Part shown: positions 35,116 through 45,833 of the stretch, in pieces | Numbering within the stretch: the stretch's first letter is position 1 | How the letters are laid out: each line of letters starts with the position of its first letter | Origin: Arion vulgaris | Lineage: Eukaryota > Mollusca > Gastropoda > Stylommatophora > Arionidae | DNA: 64,000 bases | Assembly (NCBI GenBank): GCA_020796225.1 | Contig: CM036771.1 | Coordinates: 29,952,703-30,016,702 of the forward strand | Direction of reading: 5' to 3' | Position numbers and translations under genes: made by a program | The notes under the pieces: model-generated | Seen by the model: only the letters and a program-made list of their open reading frames with translations | The model's database searches: none | What the model was told of the DNA's origin: nothing

Positions 35116-36444
35116 TGTTTAGTTTAGTCGTCGGATCACCATCACTGCACGTCGAACAAATTAGTCCATAGTGCTCCGATCTCTCCCTCAGTATGTCCAT
35201 CAGCGTGTGGCGACTAACGACACCGGTTCTTTGTTGGTTTACAATTCTTCTTTGTCTGCCAGCATAGCGTTCTTGTCGAGCTACACCACACTTAACTTTG
35301 AGTTCTTGCAGTCTGGTTAGTGTTGTAGATTCACCGCTATTACGTGAATCATGTACACGTCCTCTCTCCCTTAAGGAATTTATAATATCAGCCTGGTCCA
35401 TTGCTCGTCCGCTTTGGACAGCAGCCATACCTGCAAGCTTATCCGCACGTTCATTCCCCTTACACCTGCATGCCCTGGCACAAAATAAAACTGATCTTTG
35501 TCAGCTTAGACCTCCCCAGCGACTCTATCCAATGCCTTCGAGCCCATCCTGTTTCAATCTTCCTGAGCATACTCATTGAGTCACTGAGAAAACATGCATG
35601 GATAAAGTCTGTGATTCTAGCCAAATCATCGCTTTGGTAACCGCCATGATTTCCATAGTGAGACTGCTCGTAGTCACGGCAAAACCACCACTGTTTTCCT
35701 TCACAACATCACCTTCGACCTGAGCAGTGAAAGCCCACGAGCTCCGCACATGTCGAATCACCGAACCATCCGTATAAATGATTACATCATGCGCAGATGC
35801 TTTCTCAGAAATTAATGCCTGAACCTCTGCCTCCACGACAAGTGGGTTGTGTTGTCTGCATTTTTTTAGCAAGTTCGATGAATACAGAAAAGGATGTAGC
35901 GATTCCTGTTGGCACTGGTATCCATTCTTCACCGGGATCAATGTCTTCAAGTGTACACACCTGTTCAATACAGTCCTCGGCCTGACCCATCCAAGATTTT
36001 CCTCTTTTTAACCTATTTCCTTTTTGTCTCTTTATTTCCAAGTGCAGAGGATGTTGTGTTTCAGCATTGACTCGAAGGTATGCTCGTGCACGGCTCATCA
36101 GTATTCTATACTCCATAGTAGGATAGTCAAGGAGATAGCGCATCGCCCTGCACGACGTGTCTTTAGTGCAACCAAGTATAATGCGCATCGCCTCGTTCTG
36201 TATTCTTTCCAGTCGTTCTATCTGACTATGACTGAGAGTCAGGATCGCCAGCGCATACTCAAGCACAGAAAGGACCATACCCTGGTATAAAAGACAAAGA
36301 TGGCGCTGTTCACAATCCGCCGCAGCCATTACCCTCATCGCCAGCAAACCTTTCCTCCCCTTCATTATCACATGAGCTATGTGTTCCGTAAAAGCTAGGC
36401 TACGATCAAAACGCAACCCCAGGTATTTTAGACTGAGTAGAACA
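35116..36444 (-). mobile_element. LINE-I1 copy 2, young, inserted in the 49-bp satellite
   Basis: A 12-bp target duplication, caattgtattat, lies at 35104-35115 and 36445-36456, inside satellite units. On the minus strand it encodes a longer piece of ORF2 than copy 1. It begins MRFDRSLAFTEHIAHVIMKG at 36416 and includes LERIQNEAMRIILGCTKDT, AMRYLLDYPTMEYRILMSRA and GEEWIPVPTGIATSFSVFIE. RNase H follows, with VIIYTDGSVI, LTMEIMAVTKA and a FVPGHAGVRG region, then NQQRTGVVSRHTLMDIL. It carries the same one-base loss after GHAGVRG as copy 1, plus others of its own near 35865 and 35610. The 3' end is the actaaac tail. Confidence 0.9.
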
Positions 36445-38400
36445 CAATTGTATTATTTCTCTACTAGCTAAACTCAGCAATTATAGTATTTCTCTACTAA
36501 CGTTTCCAGTATAAACCGCAATTATATATGTTCTCTACGTTTCAAGCTATAAACTAAGCAATTATAGTATGTTCTCTCTAACGTTTAGCATAAACTCAAC
36601 AATTATAGTATTTCTCTCTCTACAGTTTAAGTAACCACAATTATAGATGTCTCTCTACACGTTTCCATAAACTTGCAATTATATTATGTTCTCTACACGT
36701 TTCTCCAGCTTAAACTAAGCAATTGTATTATGTTCTCTATACACGTTTACCAAGTATAAACTGCAATTTATTTCTCTACACACGTTCAAGCTATAACTTA
36801 GCAATTATATTATGTTCTCTACTACACGTTTCTCAAGCTATAAACTTAAGCAATTATATTATGTTCTCTACTACACGTTTCTCAAGCTATAAACTTAAGC
36901 AATTGTATTATGTTCTCTACTACACGTTTACCAAGCTATAAACTTAAGCAATTATATTATGTTCTCTACTACACGTTTACCAAGCTATAAACTTAAGCAA
37001 TTGTATTATGTTCTCTACTACACGTTTACCAAGCTATAAACTTAAGCAATTATATTATGTTCTCTACTACACGTTTACCAAGCTATAAACTTAAGCAATT
37101 GTATTATGTTCTCTACTACACGTTTCTCAAGCTATAAACTTAAGCAATTGTATTATGTTCTCTACTACACGTTTACCAAGCTATAAACTCAAGCAATTAT
37201 ATTATGTTCTCTACTACACGTTTACCAAGCTATAAACTTAAGCAATTATATTATGTTCTCTACTACACGTTTCTCAAGCTATAAACTCAAGCAATTATAT
37301 TATGTTCTCTACTACACGTTTACCAAGCTATAAACTCAAGCAATTGTATTATGTTCTCTACTACACGTTTCTCAAGCAGCTATAAACTCAAGCAATTATA
37401 TTATGTTCTCTACTACACGTTTACCAAGCTATAAACTCAAGCAATTATATTATGTTCTCTACTACACGTTTCTCAAGCTATAAACTCAAGCAATTGTATT
37501 ATGTTCTCTACTACACGTTTCTCAAGCTATAAACTCAAGCAATTATATTATGTTCTCTACTACACGTTTCTCAAGCTATAAACTCAAGCAATTATATTAT
37601 TTCTCTACACGTTTCTCAAGCAGCTATAAACTAACAATTATATTATGTTCTCTACTACACGTTTACCAAGCTATAAACTTAAGCAATTATATTATGTTCT
37701 CTACTACACGTTTCTCAAGCTATAAACTCAAGCAATTGTATTATGTTCTCTACTACACGTTTCTCAAGCAGCTATAAACTCAAGCAATTATATTATGTTC
37801 TCTACTACACGTTTCTCAAGCTATAAACTCAAGCAATTATATTATGTTCTCTACTACACGTTTCTCACAGCTATAAACTAAGCAATTTATTATGTTCTCT
37901 ACTACACGTTTCTCAAGCTATAAACTCAAGCAATTGTATTATGTTCTCTACTACACGTTTCTCAAGCTATAAACTCAAGCAATTGTATTATGTTCTCTCT
38001 CTACTACACGTTTACCAAGCTATAAACTCAAGCAATTGTATTATGTTCTCTACTACACGTTTCTCACAGCTATAAACTCAAGCAATTATATTATGTTCTC
38101 ACACGTTTCAGCTATAAACTCAAGCAATTGTATTATGTTCTCTACTACACGTTTCTCAAGCTATAAACTCAAGCAATTATATTATGTTCTCTACTACACG
38201 TTTCTCAGTATAAACTCACTATATTGTTCTACATTCAGCTTAAACCAATTTTTAAGTTTCAGCATAACTAAGAATTGATTATGTTCTCTACTACACGTTT
38301 CTCAAGCTATAAACTAAGCATATATTATGTTACACAGTTCAAGCTTAAACTTAAGCAATGTATTATTTCTACTACAGTTCTTAAACAAATTCAAGCAATT
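36445..38400. repeat. 49-bp satellite array, about 40 copies
   Basis: The unit is ctataaactcaagcaattat, then attatgttctctactacacg, then tttctcaag. The central part is regular; both margins (36457-36830 and 38200-38400) have many deletions and shortened units. Variants alternate ctcaag/cttaag, ttaccaag/ttctcaag and tgtatt/tatatt. Confidence 0.92.
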
Positions 38401-38423
38401 GTATTATGCATGTCTTTTCTGCA

Positions 38424-38426
<3 letters not shown>

Positions 38427-38460
<34 letters not shown>

Positions 38461-38475
38461 ATCTCTCTCTTCTCT
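38427..38475. repeat. (CT)n microsatellite
   Basis: A run of about 17 ct units plus imperfect continuation. The following 38476-38750 is AT-rich without a recognised gene. Confidence 0.88.
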
Positions 38476-38756
38476 CATATGTGTCTCATTAAATTGCTTT
38501 ACTTAACTCTAGGGCTACCTGTTCGTTCATCCATGTGTCCTTGCTAGTTTGCATTTTTTATTCATTACTTACTCCAATCCAACTTTTTTAATTATTTAAA
38601 ATTAATTACAATTTTCAATATTTTAAGTGTGCATTACATAGATTGATTAATTTTGTTTTTTATATTTTCCCGCCTTGAAGATTCATTATTGATAAACTAT
38701 TTCTATTCGAAACATGAAATTCGTAGTGAACTGTTCTTTCAAAAACTACTAGATTC

Positions 38757-38950
38757 CACGTCAACAACTAGATTGCAAGAGCGGGGATTGAAGATTGGAG
38801 TGGCAAAAACCTAAAAGCACAACGGGTATATGAGGTGGCTCATCAATCAACATCGAACTGGTACAGTTAATCGCTGTATGATGTTGGAGATATTGCGAAG
38901 AAGATCGGAGTAACTATAGACATGCCCTGAGTGCAATGAAGATATGCCAA
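38757..38950 (+). mobile_element. I-type LINE C-terminal fragment
   Basis: Encodes TRLQERGLKIGVA (about 38769), INQHRTGTVNRCMMLEILRR (38840-38900) and TCPECNEDMP (about 38918-38950), the zinc-binding-like tail that follows RNase H in these LINEs. It has two in-frame stops. Confidence 0.72.
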
Positions 38951-39106
38951 ACTGAAACTGAATAACACATATCTTATCAAGGACTTTGCTGATCGTGTGA
39001 GATAGCAAACTATGAAGGTCTGAGTTTATCGGCATGGCACAGGATGAAGATGAGATATTGATAGTCGACAGACGATGGTTATGATATCATTCTAAAACAT
39101 TTATTA

Positions 39107-39232
39107 TAGAACACTGTGAAGTACACTACTAATTGTAATAGAACACTGTGAAGTACACTACTAATTGTAATAGAACACTGTGAAGTACACTACTAATTGT
39201 AATAGAACACTGTGAAGTGCACTACTAATATT
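39107..39232. repeat. 32-bp tandem repeat, 4 copies
   Basis: Units start tagaacactgtgaagtacac at 39107, 39139, 39171 and 39203; the last has one substitution. It lies just upstream of the second host exon. Confidence 0.88.
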
Positions 39233-39265
39233 GCTAATATGTTTCTTCAGATTTTCAGATTTCAG

Positions 39266-39514
39266 ATTCAAGAACACATACATACTTACTTAGGGAGCGA
39301 TCATCTTTGAAAAAAAGTAGTGCCACCCAGGAAGAACTACGTGCAAACACAACCATATCTGATAAAAGAATACCACAGGAAGAAGATTCGGACGATGTAA
39401 TACAAACAACTGTCAGTGACCAACAGAATCCAACCGTTGTTCCGAGTATAGATGGTTTAAAGACAGTTGGAAACGACTCTGTTAATTGGTGCCCAGATAG
39501 GCCACCATTTCTAG
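39266..39514 (+). CDS. Putative second coding exon: Golgi glycosyltransferase stem
   Basis: The stretch attttcagatttcag offers acceptors at 39250, 39258 and 39265. Those at 39250 and 39265 fit the phase-1 donor at 21099 (the junction codon becomes Asp). About 83 codons stay open from the acceptor to a donor, ctag/gtaatg, at 39514/39515, again phase 1. The sequence is hydrophilic, with acidic and Thr/Ser-rich stem character (EEDSDDVIQTTVSDQQNPT). It has two N-glycosylation sequons (NTT, NDS) and ends VNWCPDRPPFLG. A Cys-Pro...Pro-x-Leu-x-Gly motif after a stem opens the conserved domain of beta-1,4-galactosyltransferases (Pfam Glyco_transf_7N, from memory). The catalytic exons are not in this window. 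Family assignment is an inference from one short motif plus topology. Confidence 0.5.
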
Positions 39515-39654
39515 GTAATGTTAATTGTTATTGGTTTGTCCGTACTGTATAATTATCATCTTTACTAATCATCCTCATTATCATCAAAATAAACGTCGTT
39601 ATGGATGATAAATTATAGAATAAATCCAACGTATTTGTTCGAATGGGGGTTCCA

Positions 39655-39683
39655 TTGATTGATTGATTGATTGATTGATTGAT
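39655..39683. repeat. (ATTG)n microsatellite
   Basis: Seven attg units in the intron after the second exon. Confidence 0.85.
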
Positions 39684-39719
39684 AAGACCATCTTCCTTGT
39701 ATTTAGGTGAGCCACTGTG

Positions 39720-40070
39720 ATATGATATCTTCATTATAGAGGAAGGTCTCAGTGACAGTGCCCGAGCTCCATAACGCTGGCCAGGGTTACCGATGTAACT
39801 TTAAAGATGGGGAAGATATTTTTGTCAGAATTTCTTTTATTTTAATCTAATAAACGGATTTTGACTGGACTTTGCAGCATACTCTTATTCCATGTCCCAA
39901 TTATTATTTTACGAACTGAACTTGACCTACGTTGTATCGTCCATCTCCGATAGAACTAAGAACTCGATCTCACCCAGATTGAGATCAGGAATATCTGGGG
40001 AAAATATCCCAATTTTTTCACGAGGGACCTTTGAAACGGTAGACTTCCAGTTCCAGAGACCCATGTGAAC
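39720..40070 (-). mobile_element. SINE-4 copy, diverged
   Basis: The segment ctaagaactcgatctcaccc and the following gagatcaggaatatctgggg match the copy at 40530-40868 (gaactcgatctcacctacac, tcagaggtatctgg). The tRNA-like head, on the right, is diverged. Confidence 0.5.
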
Positions 40071-40157
40071 ATGGCAGTTCCATGTTTGTTAGGAATCACA
40101 AGAAGGAACGAGTGTGGCTACATGTTTGTGTCCTATGTAACGACGGAGAGGTGTTTC

Positions 40158-40376
40158 TAAATGTGTCATTTTAGTTATAAGCATGCGACTTCAAAACTCT
40201 CAGTAGGATGTCAAATGTGTCATTTTACTCATAAGCATGCGACTTCAAAACTCTCAGTAGGATGTCAAATGTGTCATTTTAGTTATAAGCATGCGACTTC
40301 AAAACTTTCAGTAGGATGTCAAATGTGTCATTTTAGTCATAAGCATGCGACTTCAAAACTCTCAGTAGGATGTCAA
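40158..40376. repeat. 54-bp tandem repeat, 4 copies
   Basis: Units start atgtgtcattttag at 40161, 40215, 40269 and 40323. The period is a multiple of three, so an apparent 104-residue Cys/His-bearing frame appears; four near-identical DNA units and no splice or start context argue against a protein. Confidence 0.88.
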
Positions 40377-40529
40377 ATGCTTGGATTTGTGAAGACTCAT
40401 ATGGGGCTCGTTGATTACATCTTTTCAGACGATAGTATATACGATGTGCTCAAAGTTGGGGCTAAAGCTGATTGATTGATACGACAATCATCATTGCACT
40501 TCGCTGAGTAACCATGCGTGCTCCGATTT

Positions 40530-40885
40530 ATTTCTTACACAGGCAGTGCGCGAACTCAGTAGCACCGGCGAGATCCCCGATTTAATTTTCAGGAAGGTGA
40601 AAATATTTTGTACGAGTTTTAGTTTTTAATGTTTGCAATGAATTTTGCCAGTGCATCGTCTTTCCGGCTTGCTCTCCTCTATCTTGAGCTGTCAATTGTT
40701 CTTTTAGGGTTCAATTTGAACACGTTACCTACGTTTTATCGTTCGTTTCCTATAGGACTAGGAACTCGATCTCACCTACACCGACATCAGAGGTATCTGG
40801 AATAATATCCCGATAGCTACATGAGGGAGCAAACCGTGTACCTTTGGAATGAGAGATGAACACCTAACCTCTACACCACCGAGAC
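40530..40885 (-). mobile_element. SINE-4 copy whose head seeds the 45-bp array
   Basis: Read on the minus strand, ggtctcggtggtgtagaggt at 40865-40885 looks like a tRNA A-box head and is followed by a degraded B box. The body to about 40540 matches the other copies. The head is also the first unit of the adjacent 45-bp array. Confidence 0.52.
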
Positions 40886-42806
40886 CACTATTAAACTCTA
40901 ATCGTGACATAGCCTCTACACCACCGAGACCACTATTAAACTCTAATCGTGACATAGCCTCTACACCACCGAGACCACTATTAAACTCTAATCGTGACAT
41001 AACCTTTACACTGCCGAGACCACTATTAAACTCTAATCGTGACATAACCTTTACACCACCGAGACCACTATTAAACTCTAATCGTGACATAGCCTCTACA
41101 CCACCGAGACCACTAATAAACTCTAATCGTGACATAACCTCTACACTACCGAGACCACTATTAAACTCTAATCGTGACATAACCTTTACACCACCGAGAC
41201 CACTATTAAACTCTAATCGCGACATAACCTCTACACCACCGAGACCACTATTAAACTCTAATCGCGACATAACCTCTACACCACCGAGACCACTATTAAA
41301 CTCTAATCGCGACATAACCTCTACACCACCGAGACCACTATTAAACTCTAATCGTGACATAACCTTTACACCACCGAGACCACTATTAAACTCTAATCGT
41401 GACATAACCTCTACACCACCGAGACCACTATTAAACTCTAATCGCGACATAGCCTCTACACTACCGAGACCACTATTAAACTCTAATCGTGACATAACCT
41501 CTACACTACCGAGACCACTATTAAACTCTAATCGTGACATAACCTTTACACTACCGAGACCACTATTAAACTCTAATCGTGACATAACCTTTACACTACC
41601 GAGACCACTATTAAACTCTAATCGTGACATAACCTCTACACTACCGAGACCACTATTAAACTCTAATCGTGACATAACCTTTACACTACCGAGACCACTA
41701 TTAAACTCTAATCGTGACATAACCTCTACACTACCGAGACCACTATTAAACTCTAATCGTGACATAACCTCTACACTACCGAGACCACTATTAAACTCTA
41801 ATCGTGACATAACCTCTACACTACCGAGACCACTATTAAACTCTAATCGTGACCTAACCTCTACACTACCGAGACCACTATTAAACTCTAATCGTGACAT
41901 AACCTCTACACCACCGAGACCACTATTAAACTCTAATCGCGACATAGCCTCTACACTACCGAGACCACTATTAAACTCTAATCGTGACATAACCTCTACA
42001 CTACCGAGACCACTATTAAACTCTAATCGTGACATAACCTTTACACTACCGAGACCACTATTAAACTCTAATCGTGACATAACCTTTACACTACCGAGAC
42101 CACTATTAAACTCTAATCGTGACATAACCTTTACACTACCGAGACCACTATTAAACTCTAATCGTGACATAACCTTTACACTACCGAGACCACTATTAAA
42201 CTCTAATCGTGACATAACCTCTACACTACCGAGACCACTATTAAACTCTAATCGTGACATAACCTTTACACTACCGAGACCACTATTAAACTCTAATCGT
42301 GACATAACCTCTCACTACGAGACCACTATTAAACTCTAATCGTGACATAACCTCTACACTACCGAGACCACTATTAAACTCTAATCGTGACATAACCTCT
42401 ACACTACCGAGACCACTATTAAACTCTAATCGTGACCTAACCTCTACACTACCGAGACCACTATTAAACTCTAATCGTGACATAACCTCTACACTACCGA
42501 GACCACTATTAAACTCTAATCGCGACATAGCCTCTACACCACCGAGACCACTATTAAACTCTAATCGTGACATAACCTTTACACTACCGAGACCACTATT
42601 AAACTCTAATCGTGACATAACCTCTACACCACCGAGACCACTATTAAACTCTAATCGTGACATAACCTTTACACTACCGAGACCACTATTAAACTCTAAT
42701 CGTGACATAACCTCTACACTACCGAGACCACTATTAAACTCTAATCGTGACATAACCTTTACACTACCGAGACCACTATTAAACTCTAATCGTGACATAA
42801 CCTTTA
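40868..42806. repeat. 45-bp minisatellite, about 43 copies
   Basis: The unit joins SINE-4 head sequence (cctctacaccaccgagacc) to actattaaactctaatcgtg and acataa. Variants c(c/t)accg, cctct/ccttt and cg(t/c)gac are interspersed in blocks. Long open frames on both strands result from the 45-bp period and absence of stops; one short unit near 42310 shifts them. Not a gene. Confidence 0.94.
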
Positions 42807-43129
42807 CAGGACATCGCCAACAACCACAGTAAACGAGTCGTTGATTTTCTAGGCACCACTTATACGTTCAGTAATTTGCCATTGCTTTCTGAATGGTGTA
42901 TAAACCATGTTTACAGCAAGACCATTCTATGTCTAGAAAAGTATTCCAAAGTTGTGGAATGGAATTTCAGGGACATTGTCGCAATGGTGTCTCTCTTGTA
43001 TCTTTAACTATTCATCTTTCTGCAATATATTTCTCTTATAATTAAATTCTAGATCTCCCCTGATGACATTTTGACCCATAACCTTCTAAGTTCTGCTCCC
43101 AGGAATCAAATTTAACGCGTCAAATCCTG
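42807..43129 (+). other. Open stretch of unknown nature after the array
   Basis: Directly after ttacag at 42803-42808 an open frame of about 65 codons runs to a stop near 43008 (starts DIANNHSKRVVDFLG, has no ATG at its start). It could be a terminal exon of something or a chance frame. Its phase does not fit the exon at 39266-39514. I recognise no family. Confidence 0.25.
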
Positions 43130-44150
43130 CATTTCCCTCTTGTCCACATATGTTCCTTCTTGCTAATATGTTCCCTCTTGCCTTATATTTTCCCTCTTGC
43201 CCATATATTCCCTCTTGCCACATGTTTCCTCTTGCCCGCATATCTTCCCTCTTGCCAACATATGTTTCATCTTGCCCATATATATTCCCTCTTGCCAACA
43301 TGTGTTCCCTCTTGTTAAATACCTATACTGAAGTAGAGATTGAATCATGCATGTCCCTCTTGTCCACATATGTTCCTATTGCACACATATATTATATCTT
43401 GCCCACATATGTTCCCTGTTGCCCACATATGCTCCCTCTTGCTCACATATGTTCCGTGTTGCCCACATATGCTCCCTCTTGCTCACATATGTTCCCTGTT
43501 GCCCACATATGCTCCCTCTTGCTCACATATGTTCCGTGTTGCTCACATATGCTCCCTCTTGCCCACATATGCTCCCTCTTGCCCACATATGCTCCCTCTT
43601 GCTCACATATGCTCCCTCTTGCCCACATATGCTCCCTCTTGCCCACATATGCTCCCTCTTGCTCACATATGTTCCCTGTTGCCCACATATGCTCCCTCTT
43701 GCTCACATATGTTCCGTGTTGCCCACATATGCTCCTCTGCCCATGCTCCTCTTGCCCACATATGCTCCCTCTTGCTCCATATGTTCCTCTTTCTCACATA
43801 TGCTCCTCTTGCTCACATATGCCCTCTGCTCACATATGCCCTCTGCCCACATATGCTCCCTCTTGCCCACATATGCTCCCTCTTGCTCACATATGTTCCG
43901 TGTTGCCCACATATGCTCCCTCTTGCCCACATATGCTCCTCTTGCTCACATATGTCCTCTGCTCACATCTCCTTGCTCACATATGCTCCTCTGCCACATA
44001 TGCCCTTGCTCCCACATATGCTCCTCTGCCACATATGTCTCCTCTTGCTCACATATGCTTCCCAGATAGCCTCTGCTCACAATGTTCTCTCATATGCCTC
44101 TGTCACATATGCTCCTCTGCTCACAATGCTCCTCTTGCTCACATATGATA
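43130..44150. repeat. 20-bp minisatellite, about 50 copies
   Basis: The unit is gcccacatatgctccctctt, with variants gctcacatatgttcc(c/g)tgtt. The central part is in exact 20-bp register; 43735-44150 is full of small deletions. Cys/His-rich open frames in all phases (CSLLPTYAPS and similar) are by-products. Confidence 0.93.
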
Positions 44151-44164
44151 GAGAAGTAGATTGA

Positions 44165-44670
44165 TCCCATAACGTCTCATCATCATCATCTCTGCGCTTG
44201 TTCCTTCAATTAGGCTCCTAAAACAGCAGCTCTAAATGTCTCCCTTTTCTTTATGAGTCTGCACAGTCATACCAAACTCGTCTATGACAATCTGCATCCA
44301 CCTTCTCATTGGTTTTCCCTTTCCTTCTTATCATCAAGGTGCGTATCGTTTATATGACGTTTCTCTCTTTGCGGCGCATTTGAAATTCCCTTTGTTTCTA
44401 GCCAGTTCACCCACTTCGTCGATGGTCATATTCATGGTTTCTTTAATATCTTGTAACCATCTTCTTCTTGGTCTGCTTCTCGTCCCTTTCCTTCTACAGT
44501 CCTGTAGAATCTCTCCTCCCCACAAAAAAAATATAAACATCTCCAGATAATAATGTCGCTTTTTACATGTTCAAAACATTTCATTTTTATTTTTTTCTGT
44601 CTTCTATAATGACTTTTTTCAATTTTAGTATATTTCAAAATGAACATATTTATTCGGTTTTTTTCTGTCC
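44165..44670 (-). mobile_element. RTE-B LINE 3' end
   Basis: On the minus strand it encodes RIPWTEKN at the right edge and then RPRRRWLQDIKETMNMTIDE and CAAKRETSYKRYAP (44430-44335). A catcatcatcatc tail complement lies at about 44178-44192. Same family as the insertion at 4174-4590. Its 5' side passes directly into the 44-bp array. A frameshift is present near 44440. Confidence 0.8.
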
Positions 44671-45355
44671 ATGGTATTCTGACAAAGTGAACATATTTAT
44701 TCGTTTTCCAGTCTATGGTATTCTGACAAAGTGAACATATTTATTCGTTTTCCTGTCTATGGTATTCTGACAAAGTGAACATATTTATTCGTTTTCCTGT
44801 CTATGGTATTCTGACAAAATGAACATATTTATTCGGTTTTTTTCTGTCTATGGTATTCTGACAAAGTGAACATATTTATTCGTTTTTCTGTCTATGATAT
44901 TCTGACAAAGTGAACATATTTATTCGTTTTCCTGTCTATGGTATTCTGACAAAATGAACATATTTATTCGTTTTCCTGTCTATGGTATTCTGACAAAATG
45001 AACATATTTATTCGTTTTTCTGTCTATGGTATTCTGACAAAGTGAACATATTTATTCGTTTTTCTGTCTATGATATTCTGACAAAGTGAACATATTTATT
45101 CGTTTTTCTGTCTATGGTATTCTGACAAAATGAACATATTTTATTCGCTTTTTCTGTCTATGGTATTCTGACAAAGTGAACATATTTATTCGTTTTTCTG
45201 TCTATGGTATTCTGACAAAGTGAACATATTTATTCGTTTTCTCTGTCTAAGGTATTCTGACAAAGTGAACATATTTATTCGTTTTCCTGTCTATGGTATT
45301 CTGACAAAGTGAACATATTTATTCGTTTTTCTGTCCATGATATTCTGAGAACTGT
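44640..45355. repeat. 44-bp minisatellite, about 16 copies, born in RTE LINE coding sequence
   Basis: The unit gaacatatttattcgttttt, then ctgtctatggtattctgacaaagt is, in reverse, the RTE codons for RIPWTxKRxN plus following bases. The adjoining LINE fragment supplies the first unit (tgtccatggtattctgac at 44667). Confidence 0.85.
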
Positions 45356-45652
45356 TCTGTAACTCTTTCACTCAAAGATATTACTTTATTTTCAAATTAT
45401 ACTGAAGCACATTAAAAACGCACCACTATGATAAATACTGTTGCTGAGAGGCTGAGCAAATAAAGTGTGGGAATGTATTTTCCCCGTGTTTGTCATGAGG
45501 TAGAGAGCGAATGGCTGCTGGAATGGAAAGTGAATTTTCAAACCCACGGGTTTGTGTACCGACTACAAGAAAACAATGAAAGTTACACGTGCAACACGAT
45601 TCCCAACAGCTAGGACCTTGAAAGTGTGTAGGCGTTGTGGCAGTATACTCGG

Positions 45653-45660
45653 TATAAAAG
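45653..45660 (+). promoter_or_regulatory. Possible TATA box of the gag-only element
   Basis: The word tataaaag lies about 180 bp upstream of the ATG at 45834, in a stretch (45480-45830) of more balanced base composition that I read as the element's 5' leader. Functional status is a guess. Confidence 0.3.
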
Positions 45661-45833
45661 GCCGTTGAGACAAAACACCTGGTACATGTGCTTACAATGC
45701 CACGAGTTTGGTTTTCAACATTGGTAATACATTAACTGTTATTTTGTGTAAAACGAGCCATTAAAACAGCGCTGTCTGTGAGTGGTGGGACATTACACAC
45801 TCAAGACAGATACCAGCGGAACTAGCCAAAAAA

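Noticed and set aside
40161..40475. 104-residue frame with four 18-residue Cys/His repeats
   Set aside because: Spacing of Cys and His does not match a zinc finger, DNA units are nearly identical, and the tail runs into intronic repeat sequence.
40776..42339. Open frames of about 500 codons on both strands with a 15-residue repeat
   Set aside because: The 45-bp DNA array is open on both strands, has array-style variants, and continues past the frameshift at 42310 without constraint.
39266..43010. 42809-43008 as the next exon of the glycosyltransferase-like gene
   Set aside because: After a phase-1 donor the frame entered at 42809 stops within eight codons.
43150..44164. Cys/His-rich repetitive frames that might suggest a metal-binding repeat protein
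   Set aside because: The 20-bp array is not a multiple of three, so every frame gives similar CPHM/CSHM words; no start, splice or promoter context.
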